A DNA stretch of 64,000 bases from Sinonovacula constricta (taxonomy: Eukaryota; Mollusca; Bivalvia; Cardiida; Solecurtidae). Positions 40,501 to 55,500 of the stretch are shown piece after piece. Location: positions 1,946,293-2,010,292 of the forward strand of contig CM017573.1 in NCBI GenBank assembly GCA_007844125.1, read 5' to 3'. The notes beneath the pieces were generated by a model. The model had not been told where the DNA came from, searched no databases, and was given only the letters and a program-made list of their open reading frames with translations. Numbering within the stretch: position 1 is the first letter of the stretch; each line of letters opens with the position of its first letter. Position numbers and translations under genes: made by a program.

Positions 40501-43500
40501 CCTGCAATCTGATTGGCTCATTGAAAATAAATAAAACAACCTTTCAAATTGCATGGATTTCATAGTCCTTGTATTTTAAAGATATATGAAATTTATACAT
40601 CTTGTTTTTAGTAAATGCTAAAAAGACTAGGTGTTCAGAAATATCTAAACACGTGGTATATTTAGCAATACATTTGTTATTAACTTATATGTATATGTGA
40701 AGCATGAAAGAATATATTTACTATCACCCTCTAAAAAAGCATATACATTCTTTTGTGCTTAGTTGTCAAGTTTTTTTTCTTTTATTTCCAGTTTTGAAAA
40801 GTGATCCAGATTTAAGGAATTAAAATTGGATCATTTTACCCACTTTGTTTCATTATGATGTGTATATACTATCCCAGTAATTATAACTTATAATGTGTGT
40901 TTGCAAGATGTTGTATGTATATTGCCAACATTTAATGAGCAAAGTGTACATTTTTTTATCACATATGTTTAACTTAAAACCTAAAATCTTAAAATCAAAT
41001 TTGTAATTATGGTCAAATTCAATTGATTTATAGTTGGATAAATCTCTTGATAAATATATTAAAAACACTCATAGATTACATAATTTGTATATATAGTTCA
41101 ATGTTTGAGCATTGGGCTGTTCATTAAATGTTGGCAACATGCACCCTGGTTTACTCTGCATCAATATGTTTGGTAAACTAACAATTGTTTGTGTTTTTTC
41201 TGTAAATCATGCATGATTCAGTTCCTTTCCCATCTAGCTACTTAGTTTTCAAGGTTCTGAAATACAATATGACCACCATCTTGTTTGCATGGCATGATGG
41301 GATGCCCCCACTTCCTGTCTTGCAAGTGTCATGTGATTTTTCATGTGACATTACTAGCATGCTGGAAATGAATGGTGGATAATGGATGACGAAGTCGGTT
41401 AAGATAAAAGGTAGGGTAAGACTTTCTTCATTGTCTGTAATTTGAATTTTTGTCAGGATTTTTTTGCATGTATTCATTTAATATGTTACACTGACCAGCC
41501 ATACCTTAAACTGTATGTATATTTACAAACATGCATTTCTGTGCTGTATAAATTATGCTCTACCACAAAATTGTTGTATTATCTGCTCTTGTACAGATTG
41601 CCTACAATAATCTAATCATTTTGTTCCATTTACTCCTTCTGATACAGATTTCTAAGTTTTAATTGTCAATTGACTTTCCTATATTACCTCCTACTTTAGA
41701 GACATTTATCCAGTCAAATCACTGTACTCTCTTTCTGTCAACCCAAATAGATTCCCAGCAGGCCAAATTGCTTGAAGAGCGGTATAAGACCACAATTGAG
41801 ACCAGCCCACCTGAATTTGTCAAACCCCTGCCCTCGGTGAGAGAGATTACACCAGGGGAAACTACAAGGTATGTTAATTTCTTAATACTGGATTGTACTT
41901 AAATAACATCAAACTATACACTTTCTTAATAGAGATAAATGTTTAAGGCCATAGGTTAGGGTAATTTTTTAAACTTCTAAAAATATAATTGTTCACAGGG
42001 ATATCAGTTTCTACATGTCCAGACTAATCATTAAGTATGTTGTATCAACATGATATTATTCCATAGCTGATTTTGAAACTACAGAAGTATTGAATATATG
42101 TACTTTTAAATAAAACCGGACCTGGTTGCACATTTGGTAGAGTGTCGGCTCCAGGTACCAGAGGTCGCGGATTCGGTCCCGGGCCGCGACATACCAAAGT
42201 TGTTAAAAATGGTAGTAGTATAGCTCTCTTGCTAACGCTCAAGCAAATATAAGGGTAGTTCCATGACTGGTTGGCCCGGTGTCAGAATAATGTGACTGGG
42301 TTTGGTATCATACCAGGTGTTCACAGAATGCTATACACAGTGAAGGCAGCACTATATCTGCTTCAAGCGGACAGTCTCCAGATAACTGAAATACTGTTGG
42401 CAGGATGATAAACCCAATAACAAACTTTAAATAGATAACTAGAAAAAAAATCCAAAAGATATGGTAAGTGACCTTAATAGTGTAGCTGTAATACTGTATG
42501 TCACTTACTGTAACCTCTGTTAGAGTTTACTGCACACAAAGTAACTCTCCAAACTGAGGAAATGTACATTTTCAATTTGCTTAACTTTCCTTTCTTTAAA
42601 TTTAAGTTATCATATCAAATTGTTAAAACACTTAAAAAAATAATAGAATTTTGCTTAATGTAAATTTCCATTATTCACCGCTTCTCCCATCACCTAGACT
42701 GGAGGCTACTGTTACGTCCCAACCTCCACCAAAGCACTACACATGGACAGTTGATGGAAGGGAGGTAACTCCCTCTGAGAGGGTGAGGATAGTCCGAGAG
42801 GCCAACACGATTATCCTCATCATCAACCCAACGCAGCCCCAGGACCAAGGGGAGTACATCCTGAGAGTGCAGAATGACGTGGGAGAGGTCACCTGCAGAA
42901 CAACTCTTGTATTGCCTGGTAAGTAGATTTTAATGATTTGCCGTATATATTATCGCCATTAAACAAACTTCTATGCCCTTTCCTTCATTAATTAGGTGGT
43001 ATTCTGAGTAATTTCAATTTCAATGATTTGCTTGCTATCCTCAGATAAAAAAAACCTGCTATGTCTTTTCCTGCATTACATTGTAGTTCTATGATTTAAG
43101 GCTTTACACCATTTTACTACTATTAATACAGCATTTTAGGATATTTGTAGTTATATCTCCAAATAAACTTATATGGGCTGTATTGACTTCTTTCTTAACT
43201 GCTAAATAAAGACAAGTTCAATATGCCATGCACACACATTTCTGATGCTAAATCAGTGTTATTATAAAATTACCAAATAAATTTTCAATTTATTATCATC
43301 ATATGGTATCATTTTAAACCCTGTAATAGGCAAAGAAAAGGTGATACAGATCAAGAAGCCTGAAGGGCCACCAGACTCTATGACCTTGACCCACACCACC
43401 ACTACTGTAACCAAGGAAACCATTGTTACCACGAGAACCATTGCCCCAGAGCTGATCCAGCCATTGGAGCCAGAGATCTATGTCAGAGAACATGGAATTG

Positions 43501-46500
43501 CTCGTCTGGAATGTAAGATCGATGCCTACACCCCTCCATTGGTGACTTGGTTCGTGAATGGAATGGAGATCAAACCGTCTCCACACTACGAGATGTCATA
43601 TGAAGATGGCAAGAGTGTGTTGTTGATTATTGAAGTTGGTCCAGAAGACACTGGTGAATACACTGTGAAAGCAGCCTCGGATGAGATCGGCGAGATTGTC
43701 AGCAGCACCACTCTTTATGTGCAAGGTATGTGTTGTATTGGCTTTATCTTTAGTATTGTTTTTTTAATTCCTTGTGTATCAAACACTATTTGGTATGTTT
43801 TCATTTATTTTCTTACAAATGAGAATAAAAACTTGACTTAATATGTAACCAAACCTTCCAAACTTTGCTTCTGTATTTAATGTAAACATTTTTTAAATAT
43901 GCCAATACATTCAACTAAGTGATTGCTTCATTGTCTTTCTCCAACAATTAGAATAAAACATGGCAATTTAACCCACTTTGCTGAGGGTGATTCCACACGT
44001 TATCATTTTTATTTTTACAGAAGAAGCAACAGCTGAGGTTACTAAACCTAGTAAGCCAGAAGATGTTGCTGCTATCCAGCCATCTCCATCTGAGCAGATG
44101 ATCCCGCCAAACTTCATCGAACCTGTTCCTTCACTCGATGCCATTGATGGCCAAGAGTTGAGACTACCTTGTAAGGTCACTGGAAAGCCTATGCCGCAAA
44201 TCTCTTGGTATCACAATGGCAAGAACATTGACCTTGATGAAGAATTTGTTGTCACCTACAACCCAGACACAGGCGACATCAGCCTGTTGATTGTGGAAGT
44301 ATTCCCAGAAGATGAAGGCGAGTATGTGTGCGTTGCACACAATCCTGCTGGTGATGCTGTTACTCGAGGTACTCTGACTGTCATTGAACCAGAAGAACCA
44401 ATTTCCGAAGCACCAGAGGTACTTGAAGAACCTGAGAAGCCTGCAATCTCCTGTTGAGGAGCCAGCCGAGGAAGAGGTCACAGAAGTAAAGGCACCAGAA
44501 GCCGAGTGTGTCCCAGAAGAGCTTGAAGCTGCTGAAGAAGAAGTCAAACCTGAAGTTATTGAGCGCCCAAAACTAGTACCATTGGAAAAGGCTGAGAAAC
44601 CAAGATCGCCTTCACCAGAAGTTGAGGAAGTTATTCAAGCTCCAGCACCTGTCGAGGAAGAGCAGGCTCCTGAAGTTGTAGAGGAGCAGATGCAGCCAGA
44701 CAAAATAGAAAAGCGCATAATTGAAGTTGAATTTGTAGCTGCAGAAGAGGAATTGAAACCTGAGGTGATTGAAAGACCTAAAGTTGTACCACTGGAAGCA
44801 ACTCCAAAGGAACCATCACCAGAACCTGAAGAAGTTGTTCAGCCTACTCCAGAGATACCTGTGGAAGAAGAACCTCATGTGGATGAAGAAATTTTGGAGC
44901 AGGCTGTCAAGCCAACCAAAATTGATCGACCAGTGCCTAAACCAGTTGTTGAGGAGAAGGCACCTGAAGAGCCAGAATTCGAAGAAGAGGTAATCCCAGT
45001 GGAAGAAGAGCCCATAGAACCTGCTGAAGAGATTTCTGAAGAAGCAGTTGTTCCAGATGTTGTCACCAAGAAAGTTGACATTCCAGAACTGAAGCCAAAA
45101 GATGAATCTGTTGACAAAGAGTCTACAAAGCCGGATGAGGAGGCTCCACCACCGAGAGAGCCTATCAAGGTGGAACCAACTTTCATCCCAGTTGAAGAAG
45201 GCGAACCTCTGGAGGAGTTCCCACCAGAATTTGTTGAAATGCTTCAGCCACAGATGGTACAAGATGGTGACCATGTTTTGCTTAGATGCAAGGTAACAGG
45301 TACCCCTACTCCTACTGTGACTTGGTATAGAGAGGGTAGTGAGATTACGCCAAGTACAGACTTCAGAACAGGTTACGAACCTAGCACTGGCGTGTGCACT
45401 CTGGAAATTCCAGAGATCTTCCCAGAAGATGCTGGTGAATATGCCTGCAGGGCTGTCAATCCATTTGGTGAAGCTGTTACCACTGGCTCTCTCCTTGTGG
45501 AAGGTGAGTGTTGTATACATGATCTCAGCTGCAAAAATATGTTTTAGTATATTCATAAATATTTGTTTAGCTTAATTCCTCTGTCATAATAAGTACCCCC
45601 TATCTAAGTGACCACTATTCTATTAACATAGCTACGTCCATTCTGTTTTAACTACAATTCCATAAAAAAGGCAATTGATGATGTTTATTATGAGACGTGA
45701 GCCAATTAAACACTTAAGGAGCTTAAAGTGGAGCTTTGATAGTTTATTTCTTTTTTTTAAATATTCATGCATTAAAATAAGTTTTTACACATCCGTTTAC
45801 ATCCATAGTGGCAACAGATGAACCCTACGAGCTTTCAGATGAATCTGAAGCTCCAACAGAGGACACAGTACAAGACAGAGATATGCCAGATGCAGTCATG
45901 GAAGAGGCGCCAGAGGAACCACAAAGACAACCCCCACAATTTGTGAGGCCCCTGTCTTCCGAGATCACAATCCCTGAGGGTGACGTGGCCAGGTGTGTTT
46001 TGATTGTGTTCTTTTGTATGTGTGTATACAGATAGATGTATACGTATTTATAAAAGAATACACTAATGTGTAAGAATTAAACAATGTAAGGTTGTTGGTA
46101 AGTCTGAAAAAAGTGATAGAAACCTTTAAATGATTTATACTTATGTTATGGTTGCAAAGTGATCATTCTAGCTACTCCTCTACTATCTACTGCCTGATTG
46201 AAGTGGCATTAAGTAGTAGCTACCTGAGGCAATATAGGTAAATAATATTTCAAAGGCTTAACATCAGGTAGTAGCTACTTGAAGCAATATAGGTAAATAA
46301 TATTTCCAAAGGCTTAACATCTAGAATTAAGCATCATGTGTTTTTATTGTGATTATTAAAAAAACTTAATTCATCCAAACCCTTTAAATATCCAATGAAA
46401 ATCTAATTTATTATTTAAGATTAAGTCAAATAATAGATTTTCTTCCTTTGTGTTTAAAGAACACTATTCCTATTTGACTTATATATCATAATTCTTCAAT

Positions 46501-49500
46501 GCTCTCCAGGTTTGTGATCGAGGTGACTGGAATTCCATGCCCAAAGATTACATGGCTGTACAATGACTCACCATTGGAGCCTTCACGAAGAATTCAAATC
46601 ATTATTGAAGAGAATGTATGCACACTGGTCATCTTCAGTGTTCTTCCTGAAGATACCGGCGACTACGTGTGTCAAGCAGAAAATGATTCTGGCGTGACAA
46701 CATGCCGATCAACTCTTCACATTACTCGTATGTTTCTTTTTTTTTTCTTTTTGAGCATTAATATTTTTGTGTGTCTCTGAGTCTATGTTCTAGCTGTCTT
46801 TAATTTAAAAATCCGGTACACTTCCTGCATTCATATATAATTAGCCAGCTCTTATTATCGCATTTATATGTTTTTGGAATTTCATTTATTTTAAAGGTAC
46901 ATTTGAATAGGTAAATAAGAAAAGGTCCTATCAAAATTTCCACAGATATTTAAATTAAATCTACCTGTAGACAAAGACAAACAGGGTAAATATAAATGTG
47001 ACAAAAACAGAGACAAGACATAACACACAAAAAGAAAACCTGCAGTTATTGCCTTGGAATGGTCAGGCGGCAAAAGGACTGACTGGTGTGCTTAAACTGG
47101 TACATTTGAGACAGTTAAATGACAGAAAGTTTTATGAAGGATTTATACATGATGAATTTTGAGGATTTAATGTACCATCATTATTTCTGTCGTACAAATA
47201 ATGTGGAAGATTGTGATTGAGGTAGCAAAAGTACTGCCTTAAGTATAACTCCATGCATTTTTATCTCAAATGTGAGATATTAAAATCCTTCTTAAACTTA
47301 TAAAATTAATTGTTTGCATTAAAACAGCACGCAAGACAAAGGACATAGAACTTGCACCACAGCCTGGAGACCGGACCAGTATCTATACATCTGAAGATGA
47401 TGAAACTCTTCCCAAGCGTCCCATGTTTGAATCTGATGCCTGCTTCACAAGTGAGGATGAAACTCCAGTTGAACATCTTCGTGTCCCAGAATTCACCAAG
47501 CTGCTCAGTCCTACCACCGTCAAAGATGGTCAACGCGTTGAACTGATCGTTCACTTCCTTGGACGGCCTGCGCCCTAGAATTCGATGGTTTCACAATGGC
47601 CAGGAGATTCTGAAGAGTGCCGACTTTGAGATTGTCATTGATTATGACAGAGGTGTCTCCATTCTGATCATTATTGAGGTGTTCCCTGATGATGAGGGAG
47701 AGTACACCTGTACCGCCTCAAACAAGCTTGGGGAAACAATCACAACTTGCCGATTGACTGTACTTGGTATGTTTAATCAAGCATATTGACAGCCTGTTTG
47801 CAGTTCATGTTATTTTTAAGGACTGTTTAATGCAACCTTAACTTGCATATTGTCTCTCAATAAATGTTTTTATACATTTTGTGACAGCATTATTATCAAT
47901 GTATATAAAAAGGACAATCTTTTCTAGTAAAAATATTTTGCTTCATGGAATAAGCAAAATCGGGTGTCTTTTACATACATTAATAAAAAAAAGTGTGAGA
48001 ATGCATTTGAAAAGTTAAGTTGTGATTTGGAAATGTACTTGAGCAGCTTATTAAGTAACCTTTTTCACTTTCATTATCTTATAATTAAAATTTGAAATTC
48101 TAATAACTTTTTTGTCATTAAAATCTTCCTGTTTTAATAGTCTTAACAAGATAGTCAACGTAAAAACAGAAAACTGTGAGATTATACCACAGAGCATCAT
48201 TTACATTAATCTGTTTTATAGGTCCTGATGAGGAAATTCCATCATCTGAATACCACAGTGAGACCATTAAAATCGAGCACACCACACCTGAGCAACCACA
48301 GGTTGCCCCAGAAACCAAGAAGGTGACACACACCTTCCAAGTTGGCCAAGAACCCAAGAAACCAGACAGGCAGCCAGAAGAGGAGACAATGGTCATTCCG
48401 GAGGACACAACTCACACAGAAGCCATCAGAATTGACCGACCAACAATGGTTATGATGGCACATGAGCCAGAAAAGAGGCCCCAGCAACAGTTTGAGATCC
48501 GAGTGGGAATGCCCAAGACAGTCCCACAGACTACTAGCCAGTTCGTCACTGAGACTACTACATACACTACAGTGACAAGCACAATGCAGGTCAGTTGATT
48601 TCTACTCTAAATACTCCTCTACAAACATGTGGTTTATGTTATTGTTAATAAATGTAGACCATGCTGTAAATAGTTTTATATAATAAATGTAAAGAGGGGC
48701 ATATTTCTGAAATTATTTTAATAATGTAATTTCTTTTTTGTTGGAACACCACGAAACAGTCTAAAAAAAATTTCATTAAATAGTATTTTGATTTTTGTAT
48801 ATTGCAGTGTTTGTTTTTGTCATCTAGCAATTATATTAAGTCTTGTGTAGAGCCGTCTGTCCCATTACTGCGTCTCAGTCATAACTTCTATTATGTGCAG
48901 TTCTTCAATCAAATTTCATCATCGTAACGCAAAAAAAAACTTGTATATAAGTCACACATAACAATTGCAACTGCAATCTTTAAGGCCAAGGTCATAGTAA
49001 AGGTGGAGGTTCTATTTAAGGTCATTCTTAATAAATTGCTACTCAAGTGAAGTGCTTCTGTCATACAGTCTTGCAACCATCAAGGTCAGATTCAATGTCA
49101 GTGTCATATAATGTCATTTATAGTATCATTTTTATTCACTAAATTTCCGTTTAAACATGTAATACAATTATTTTATAGCCTGAAGAGATTCCCGAGATCA
49201 AGGAAGGCAAGGAGACAAGAACTACCTACCATTGTGTTTGATCACAAAGAAGGTCCCAAACCTGTTCAGTTTATTGTCGAAGTCCCAGAAAAACCTGTAC
49301 CCAGTGATGTTATTTCTGGAAGTGAAACCACAACTACTACTGTAACTAAACAGCTCAAATTCTCTGAGATGGAACAAGAGGACATTGTTCCTGAATCACA
49401 CACTGAGACAATCGAAATTGTCAAGGAACCCATGCCACAGGAAGTTGAACTTTTTGTCACAGTTCCCAAGACAACAGTTGCTACAACAACTGTTACAGCT

Positions 49501-52500
49501 CAGACAGAAGAGACAAGAACCCAGACAAAGAGGATTGAGGTTTCGATTCAGGAGTCTACTATGACCCAAAAGCCCAAGACAACAGAGATTGTCATTCCAA
49601 AAACTGAAACAACAACTGAAACAATCCAGATCAAAGCACCAGTGAAACAGGTTGAAGTACCAAGACCAGCTGATGAACAAGTTGAGGAAGTCAGGCCCTC
49701 ATTTGAAGTGTCAACAAAGGTTATGCCAGAGAAAGCGGAACCTCAAATGGTTACATCTGTGAAGCAACAAGTCACGTTTGAAATTGAAACAAGGCCCGTC
49801 AAGCCTGAAGAAACTGAAGTGATCGAAGCAGAGACACCAGCCCCTCTTCAGCCTGAAGAAGTCACCGAGAGAGAAGTGATTAAGCCTAAGGTGATTGCCT
49901 GAAGTTGAAACAAAAGCACCAGAAGATGAAATAACTATCACTGAAAGGGACACTATTGAACTTGTAAAGGAGCCTGAGGACAAGACCGTTACTGTTCAGG
50001 TTGATATTTCTGAAAGAGCACCTACGGTGACAGAAACTGTTTCTTTTGAAACAATTACAAAGGAGGCAATTGTTGAACAATCTTTGCCAGAAGTAACCGA
50101 GACCCAGAAGGAGGAGATAAGCTTGGATGTCAAAGGCAGACCATTGGATGAGGTCAGGCTAACAGTCCAAGTGCAGCCAACTGATGAGAAGCAGGTTCCT
50201 CAGATGGAAGAAATTAGAGAGACAGAGAGGATCACAGAAACTGTCAAGGAGGTCATTCATGTTCCTGAATCTGAGGAAATGCCAATTCGTGAAGTCACGT
50301 TTGTGACAGAAGAGATGCCTACTGAGAAAACTGGAATCTCCGTTGACATAACTACTCGTGAGATAACTGAGATTGAAGAAGTCACCACAACGGATAAACC
50401 AGAAACTACTGAAATTGAAGAAATAGAAGTGCCCACAGTGACTGAGACACACCGAGAGGAAGTGACATTTGATATCCATGACAAACCGGCTGAAGAGGTT
50501 ACCATGGTGATCCAAATTCCATCTGAAAAATCCGTCCCTGAACAGAAAACTGTCATTTCTACTGAAACAACAGAGACCACAAAGGTTACAACTACCATTG
50601 TACCTACCATTTCAGAGGCTCCAAAAGAAGAACTCATTATAGAAGTAAAAGACAAACCTGCAGAAGAGCCGGTGATGGAGGACTTAAAGCCAGAAGACAA
50701 AACTGTTCCTGAGACAGAAACTGTAACAACAACAGAGACAGCTGAAGTAACTAAGATTACTGAAGTCACAGTGCCGACTGTTGAGGAAACCTACAAGGAA
50801 GAACTAACTTTTGATGTCAAGGACAAACAACCAGAAGAGGTTGTCATGATAATTGAGGCACCGACTCAGAAGGAGGTACCTGAGCAGGAGACCGTTACTA
50901 CGACCGAAACTAAAGAATTTACAATGGAGATTGAGAAAACCTTGCCAACAGTTGACGAGACCCATAAAGACGAAATAACTATTGAGTTGAAGGAAAAACA
51001 GCCAGAAGAGGTCGTCATGATTATTGAGACTCCTACCGAAAAGGAGGTCCCAGAAAAGAAAACTGTTATAACCACTGAAACAACTGAAATCACAACAAAA
51101 ACAATGGTCACTGTTCCTACAGTAACTGAAACTCATAAGGAAGAGATTACCCTTGATGTCAAGGATAAACAACCTGAAGAAGTTGTGATGGTCATTGAAA
51201 CACCTTCCCAGAAGGAGGTACCTGAGAAGGAGACCGTTACTACGACCGAAACTACAGAATTTACAATGGAAATTGAGAAAACCCTGCCAACAGTTGACGA
51301 GACCCATAAAGATGAAATAACTGTTGAGCTGCAAGAAAAGCAACCAGAAGAGGTCGTCATGATTATTGAGACTCCTTCCGAAAAGGAGGTCCCAGAAAAG
51401 AAAACTGTTACAACAACTGAAACAGCTGAAATCACGAAGAAGACAACGGTCACTATTCCTTACTGTTACTGAAACACACAAGGAAGAGATTACCCTTGAT
51501 GTCAAGGATAAACAACCTGAAGAAGTTGTGATGGTCATTGAAACACCTTCCCAGAAGGAGGTACCTGAGAAGGAGACTGTTACTACGACCGAAACTACAG
51601 AATTTACAATTGGAAATTGAGAAAACCTTGCCAACAGTTGACGAGACCCATAAAGATGAATTAACTGTTGAGCTGCAAGAAAAGCAACCAGAAGAGGTCG
51701 TCATGGTTATTGAGACTCCTACCGAAAAGGAGGTCCCAGAAAAGAAAACCGTTACAACCACTGAAACAACTGAAATCACAACAAAAACAAATGGTCACTG
51801 TTCCTACTGTTACTGAAACACACAAGGAAGAGATTACCCTTGATGTCAAGGATAAACAACCTGAAGAAGTTGTTATGGTCATTGAAACACCTTCCCAGAA
51901 GGAGGTGCCAGAGAAGGAGACCGTTACTACGACCGAAACTACAGAATTTACAATGGAAATTGAGAAAACCTTGCCAACAGTTGACGAGACCCAAACTGAT
52001 GAAATAACTGTGGAGTTGCAAGAAAAGCAACCAGAAGAGGTCGTCATGATTATTGAGACTCCTACCGAAAAGGAGGTCCCAGAAAAGAAAACCGTTACAA
52101 CCACTGAAACAACTGAAATCACGAAGACGACGACGGTCACTGTTCCTACTGTTACTGAAACTCACAAGGAAGAGATTACCCTTGATGTCAAGGATAAACA
52201 ACCTGAAGAAGTTGTTATGGTCATTGAAACACCTTCCCAGAAGGAGGTACCTGAAAAGGAGACCGTTACTACCACCGAAACTACAGAAGTTACAATGGAA
52301 ATTGAGAAAACCTTGCCAACAGTTGACGAGACCCAAACTGACGAAATAACTGTGGAGCTGCAAGAAAAGCAACCAGAAGAGGTCGTCATGATTATTGAGA
52401 CTCCAACAGAAAAGGAGGTCCCAGAAAAGAAAACCGTTACAACCACTGAAACAACTGAAATTACGAAGACGACGACGGTCACTGTTCCTACTGTTACTGA

Positions 52501-55500
52501 AACTCACAAGGAAGAGATTACCCTTGATGTCAAGGATAAACAACCTGAAGAAGTTGTGATGGTAATCGAAGCACCTTCTCAGAAGGAAGTACCAGAGAAA
52601 GAGGCCATCACTACGACCGAAACTACAGAATTTACAATGAAGATTGAGAAACAAGTACCAACAGTTGATGAAACCCATAAAGAGGAAATAACTGTTGAGG
52701 TGAAGGAACGACAACCAGAAGAGGTCGTCATGGTAATTGAGGCTCCTACTCAAAAGGAGGTCCCAGAAAAGAAAACAGTAACAACCACTGAAACTACTGA
52801 AATCACAACAAAAACAATGGTCACTGTTCCTACAGTAACTGAAACTCACAAGGAAGAGGTTACCTTTGCTGTAAAAGACACACAGCCTGAAGAAGTTGTA
52901 ATGGTGTTTGAAACTCCAAAACAAATAGAAGTTCCCGAGAAACAGACGGTGACCATAACCGAGACAATGGAAATTCAGCCTAAGCCAATGGAGGAAACAA
53001 CAATGGTGATTGATGTCAAAACAACGAAATCAGTTCCAGAAACTAAACAACCAACACAAATTGAAACGACTGAAGTCACAACAACCACGACTTTAAAGGA
53101 GGTACTTATCACAGAAGAAGTTCAGCCTGAAGAGGAGACAATTGTCACAGAGGCAAAACCTAAAGAGGTTGTTCAATTCCAGATTGACATCCAGCAGAAA
53201 GAGGCCCCTGAGGTCACGCAGGTGACACAGACTGAAACCACCACTACAACCTTCAAACAGGTTGTCGAAGTACCAACAGCTGAAGAGACATTCAGAGATG
53301 AGGTTACTTTTGACATCAGCAAGAAATCCTGAGGCGGTTCAGATGGAGGTTGAAATCCCCCATGAAGTCACCGAAACTGTTTTCACAACAACTGAAATAT
53401 CTGAAGAAGCCCCTGAAGTTCCAGAGGAGGTTCCGAAAACTGAATCTCACAAGGAGAGCATTGAGTTTGACATCAAAGGGAAACCAGTTGAATTTGCAGA
53501 GATGGCAATCAAGATTCCAGTAAAGCCTGAAGAAGCTGCCACAGCTGAAGTGGAAACTTTGCAAGCTCCCACGCCCGAGGAGATCTTTGATACGCTGGAA
53601 ACTGTGACAGAGGGAATTCCTGAGTTTACTTGGGAATTGACGTCTCTTAAAGTCATGGATGGAGAGGAGGCTAAGTTCTTCTGCCAGGTCAAGTCTGAGG
53701 AAACTCCGCAGATTTCATGGTTCCACAATGAGAAGCTCATAGTTGAGAATCCAGATTTTAGGTAAGTTACTTATTAAAGATGTACTTACTTTAGCTTTAA
53801 ATTACACATAAGAAACAACTATCTTAAAGTCAGTCACTTTTAATCACCTTATGTAAATTTAATCTTCACATTTTAGTAGTATATATGTATATCTTTTATC
53901 AAGTTCTTTAGTCATTCGTTTTGGGCCTTCTTTCACAAATGTCAACTGGATGTCCTATTTACAACTAAATTGTGAAAATGGATATATTTTGAATCCGATA
54001 TAAACAATGCAATCTTGCTTTTAGGATAACATATGAGCCAGAGGAGGGCAAGTGCTCGCTGTTGATCGTCGAAGTTTTCCCACAGGATGCCGGAGAATAT
54101 TGCTGTGTGGCCGAAAATTCCATTGGCAGAGCTGAATCCAAAGCAACATTGGAAGTTGAATGTAAATAAATATTTTCTACCTTCAGTTTCAAAGTTGATC
54201 CATATTTGTCTGCTCTATTTGTGAAAAAAACAGACGAGTTCGTAGTATGTTTGTTCTTCCTTTTGTTTTCCTTTTTTTACAAATAAGCATGCAACTGAAA
54301 CTGAAGACATCCGGTAGAGGCTAAGCAACCAGTAAAAATGTAGATTATGTTTGATAAATCTAAATAAAAGCTCACAAATTTTCTTCTACATTATTAGAAT
54401 TATCAAAGCCTTTTTAATATGTTTTAAAAGTTTCAATTATTTGTTTCACAATACTGCATAACTTTAGGCATAAAAGTCTAGTTCACTGCTAGAAAAAAGC
54501 GTAACCAAAAGCCTTTTTAAGAAAACGACTATATCCCCTTAGAAATTGTGGTGGTGAATTTTGTTGAAATTTTGAAAGTGAACATATATTTTATATTAGT
54601 TGTTTATTTAAAATATTACCTCATTAAGTTTAAATTTTAATCATAAATAACAGGGATCACTAATAATAATAACGAATTAGTGCTCTTTTCACTCTTTTTT
54701 TGTTTTTTAGCATACGAGTATGTGCCTGACACAGAGGAGGCCTCTGACTCGGTGCTGTCTTCACAGGATGCTCTCTCTTCACGACCAGAGTCTGATACAG
54801 AATCTGTGGAACCAAGAGACGAGATGTTGAGAGAAATGCAGACTATGCAGGACCGTCTTCATGCCATCTTTTCTGGTAAAATTTCTTTAGATAATGTTAC
54901 CAATTATCAAACAAAATGAATTCACATTTACTTCACTTTTTGACAACGAAAATGCATTTCATTACAAATTGTGTTTTTTTTTGTGTGTAAAGTTTTTAGA
55001 TGTAGGTTTATAAGCCTTATTTCCATAGTTAAAGTTAACCATTTTATAAAACAATATGTTTTTTTAAAATTCTGTTGAACACTTATATATATATATATAT
55101 ATATATTATGAATCTTAACGAATATTCGAATATCAAGTCGCTATTCGAATAGAGATTTTGGGATTCGAATATTTTATAATTTTTATTTCACTTTTGTTAA
55201 GTTCGAGTTAAGATTAAAAAGGAATTTCTTTAGTTGATCGTAGTGTCTCCCAGCGACTTAAGACGCTATCGATATGTGATCGCGCTCGCTCTAAGATGGA
55301 GTGGGTGGGTCATGTCTCCTGATAACGAATTGCCATCTGGTTAACAGCATGAAATCACCTTACCGCGCACAGCTCTGCCCCCTCTCCCACTTAGACCCAG
55401 TCACATCACCCACATCACCATACAGCTGTGGAAACAGTTGCCAGAGTACAATAAACACACGTGTCAGTTCAATGCTGCGGCAATTAGCTACAGCAATTGC

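Larger units (their letters stand above)
30976..49178 (+). other. Introns of the second Ig block
   Basis: Introns of about 200-830 bases (except the two listed separately) between exons 32 and 54. Besides the SINEs at 34.2 and 42.1 kb and the small duplications listed, nothing recognised. Confidence 0.55.

Noticed and set aside
51776..52924. 382-residue minus-strand open frame, and similar ones at 44816-45556 and 57299-58111
   Set aside because: Antisense shadows of the elastic exons, for the same reason.
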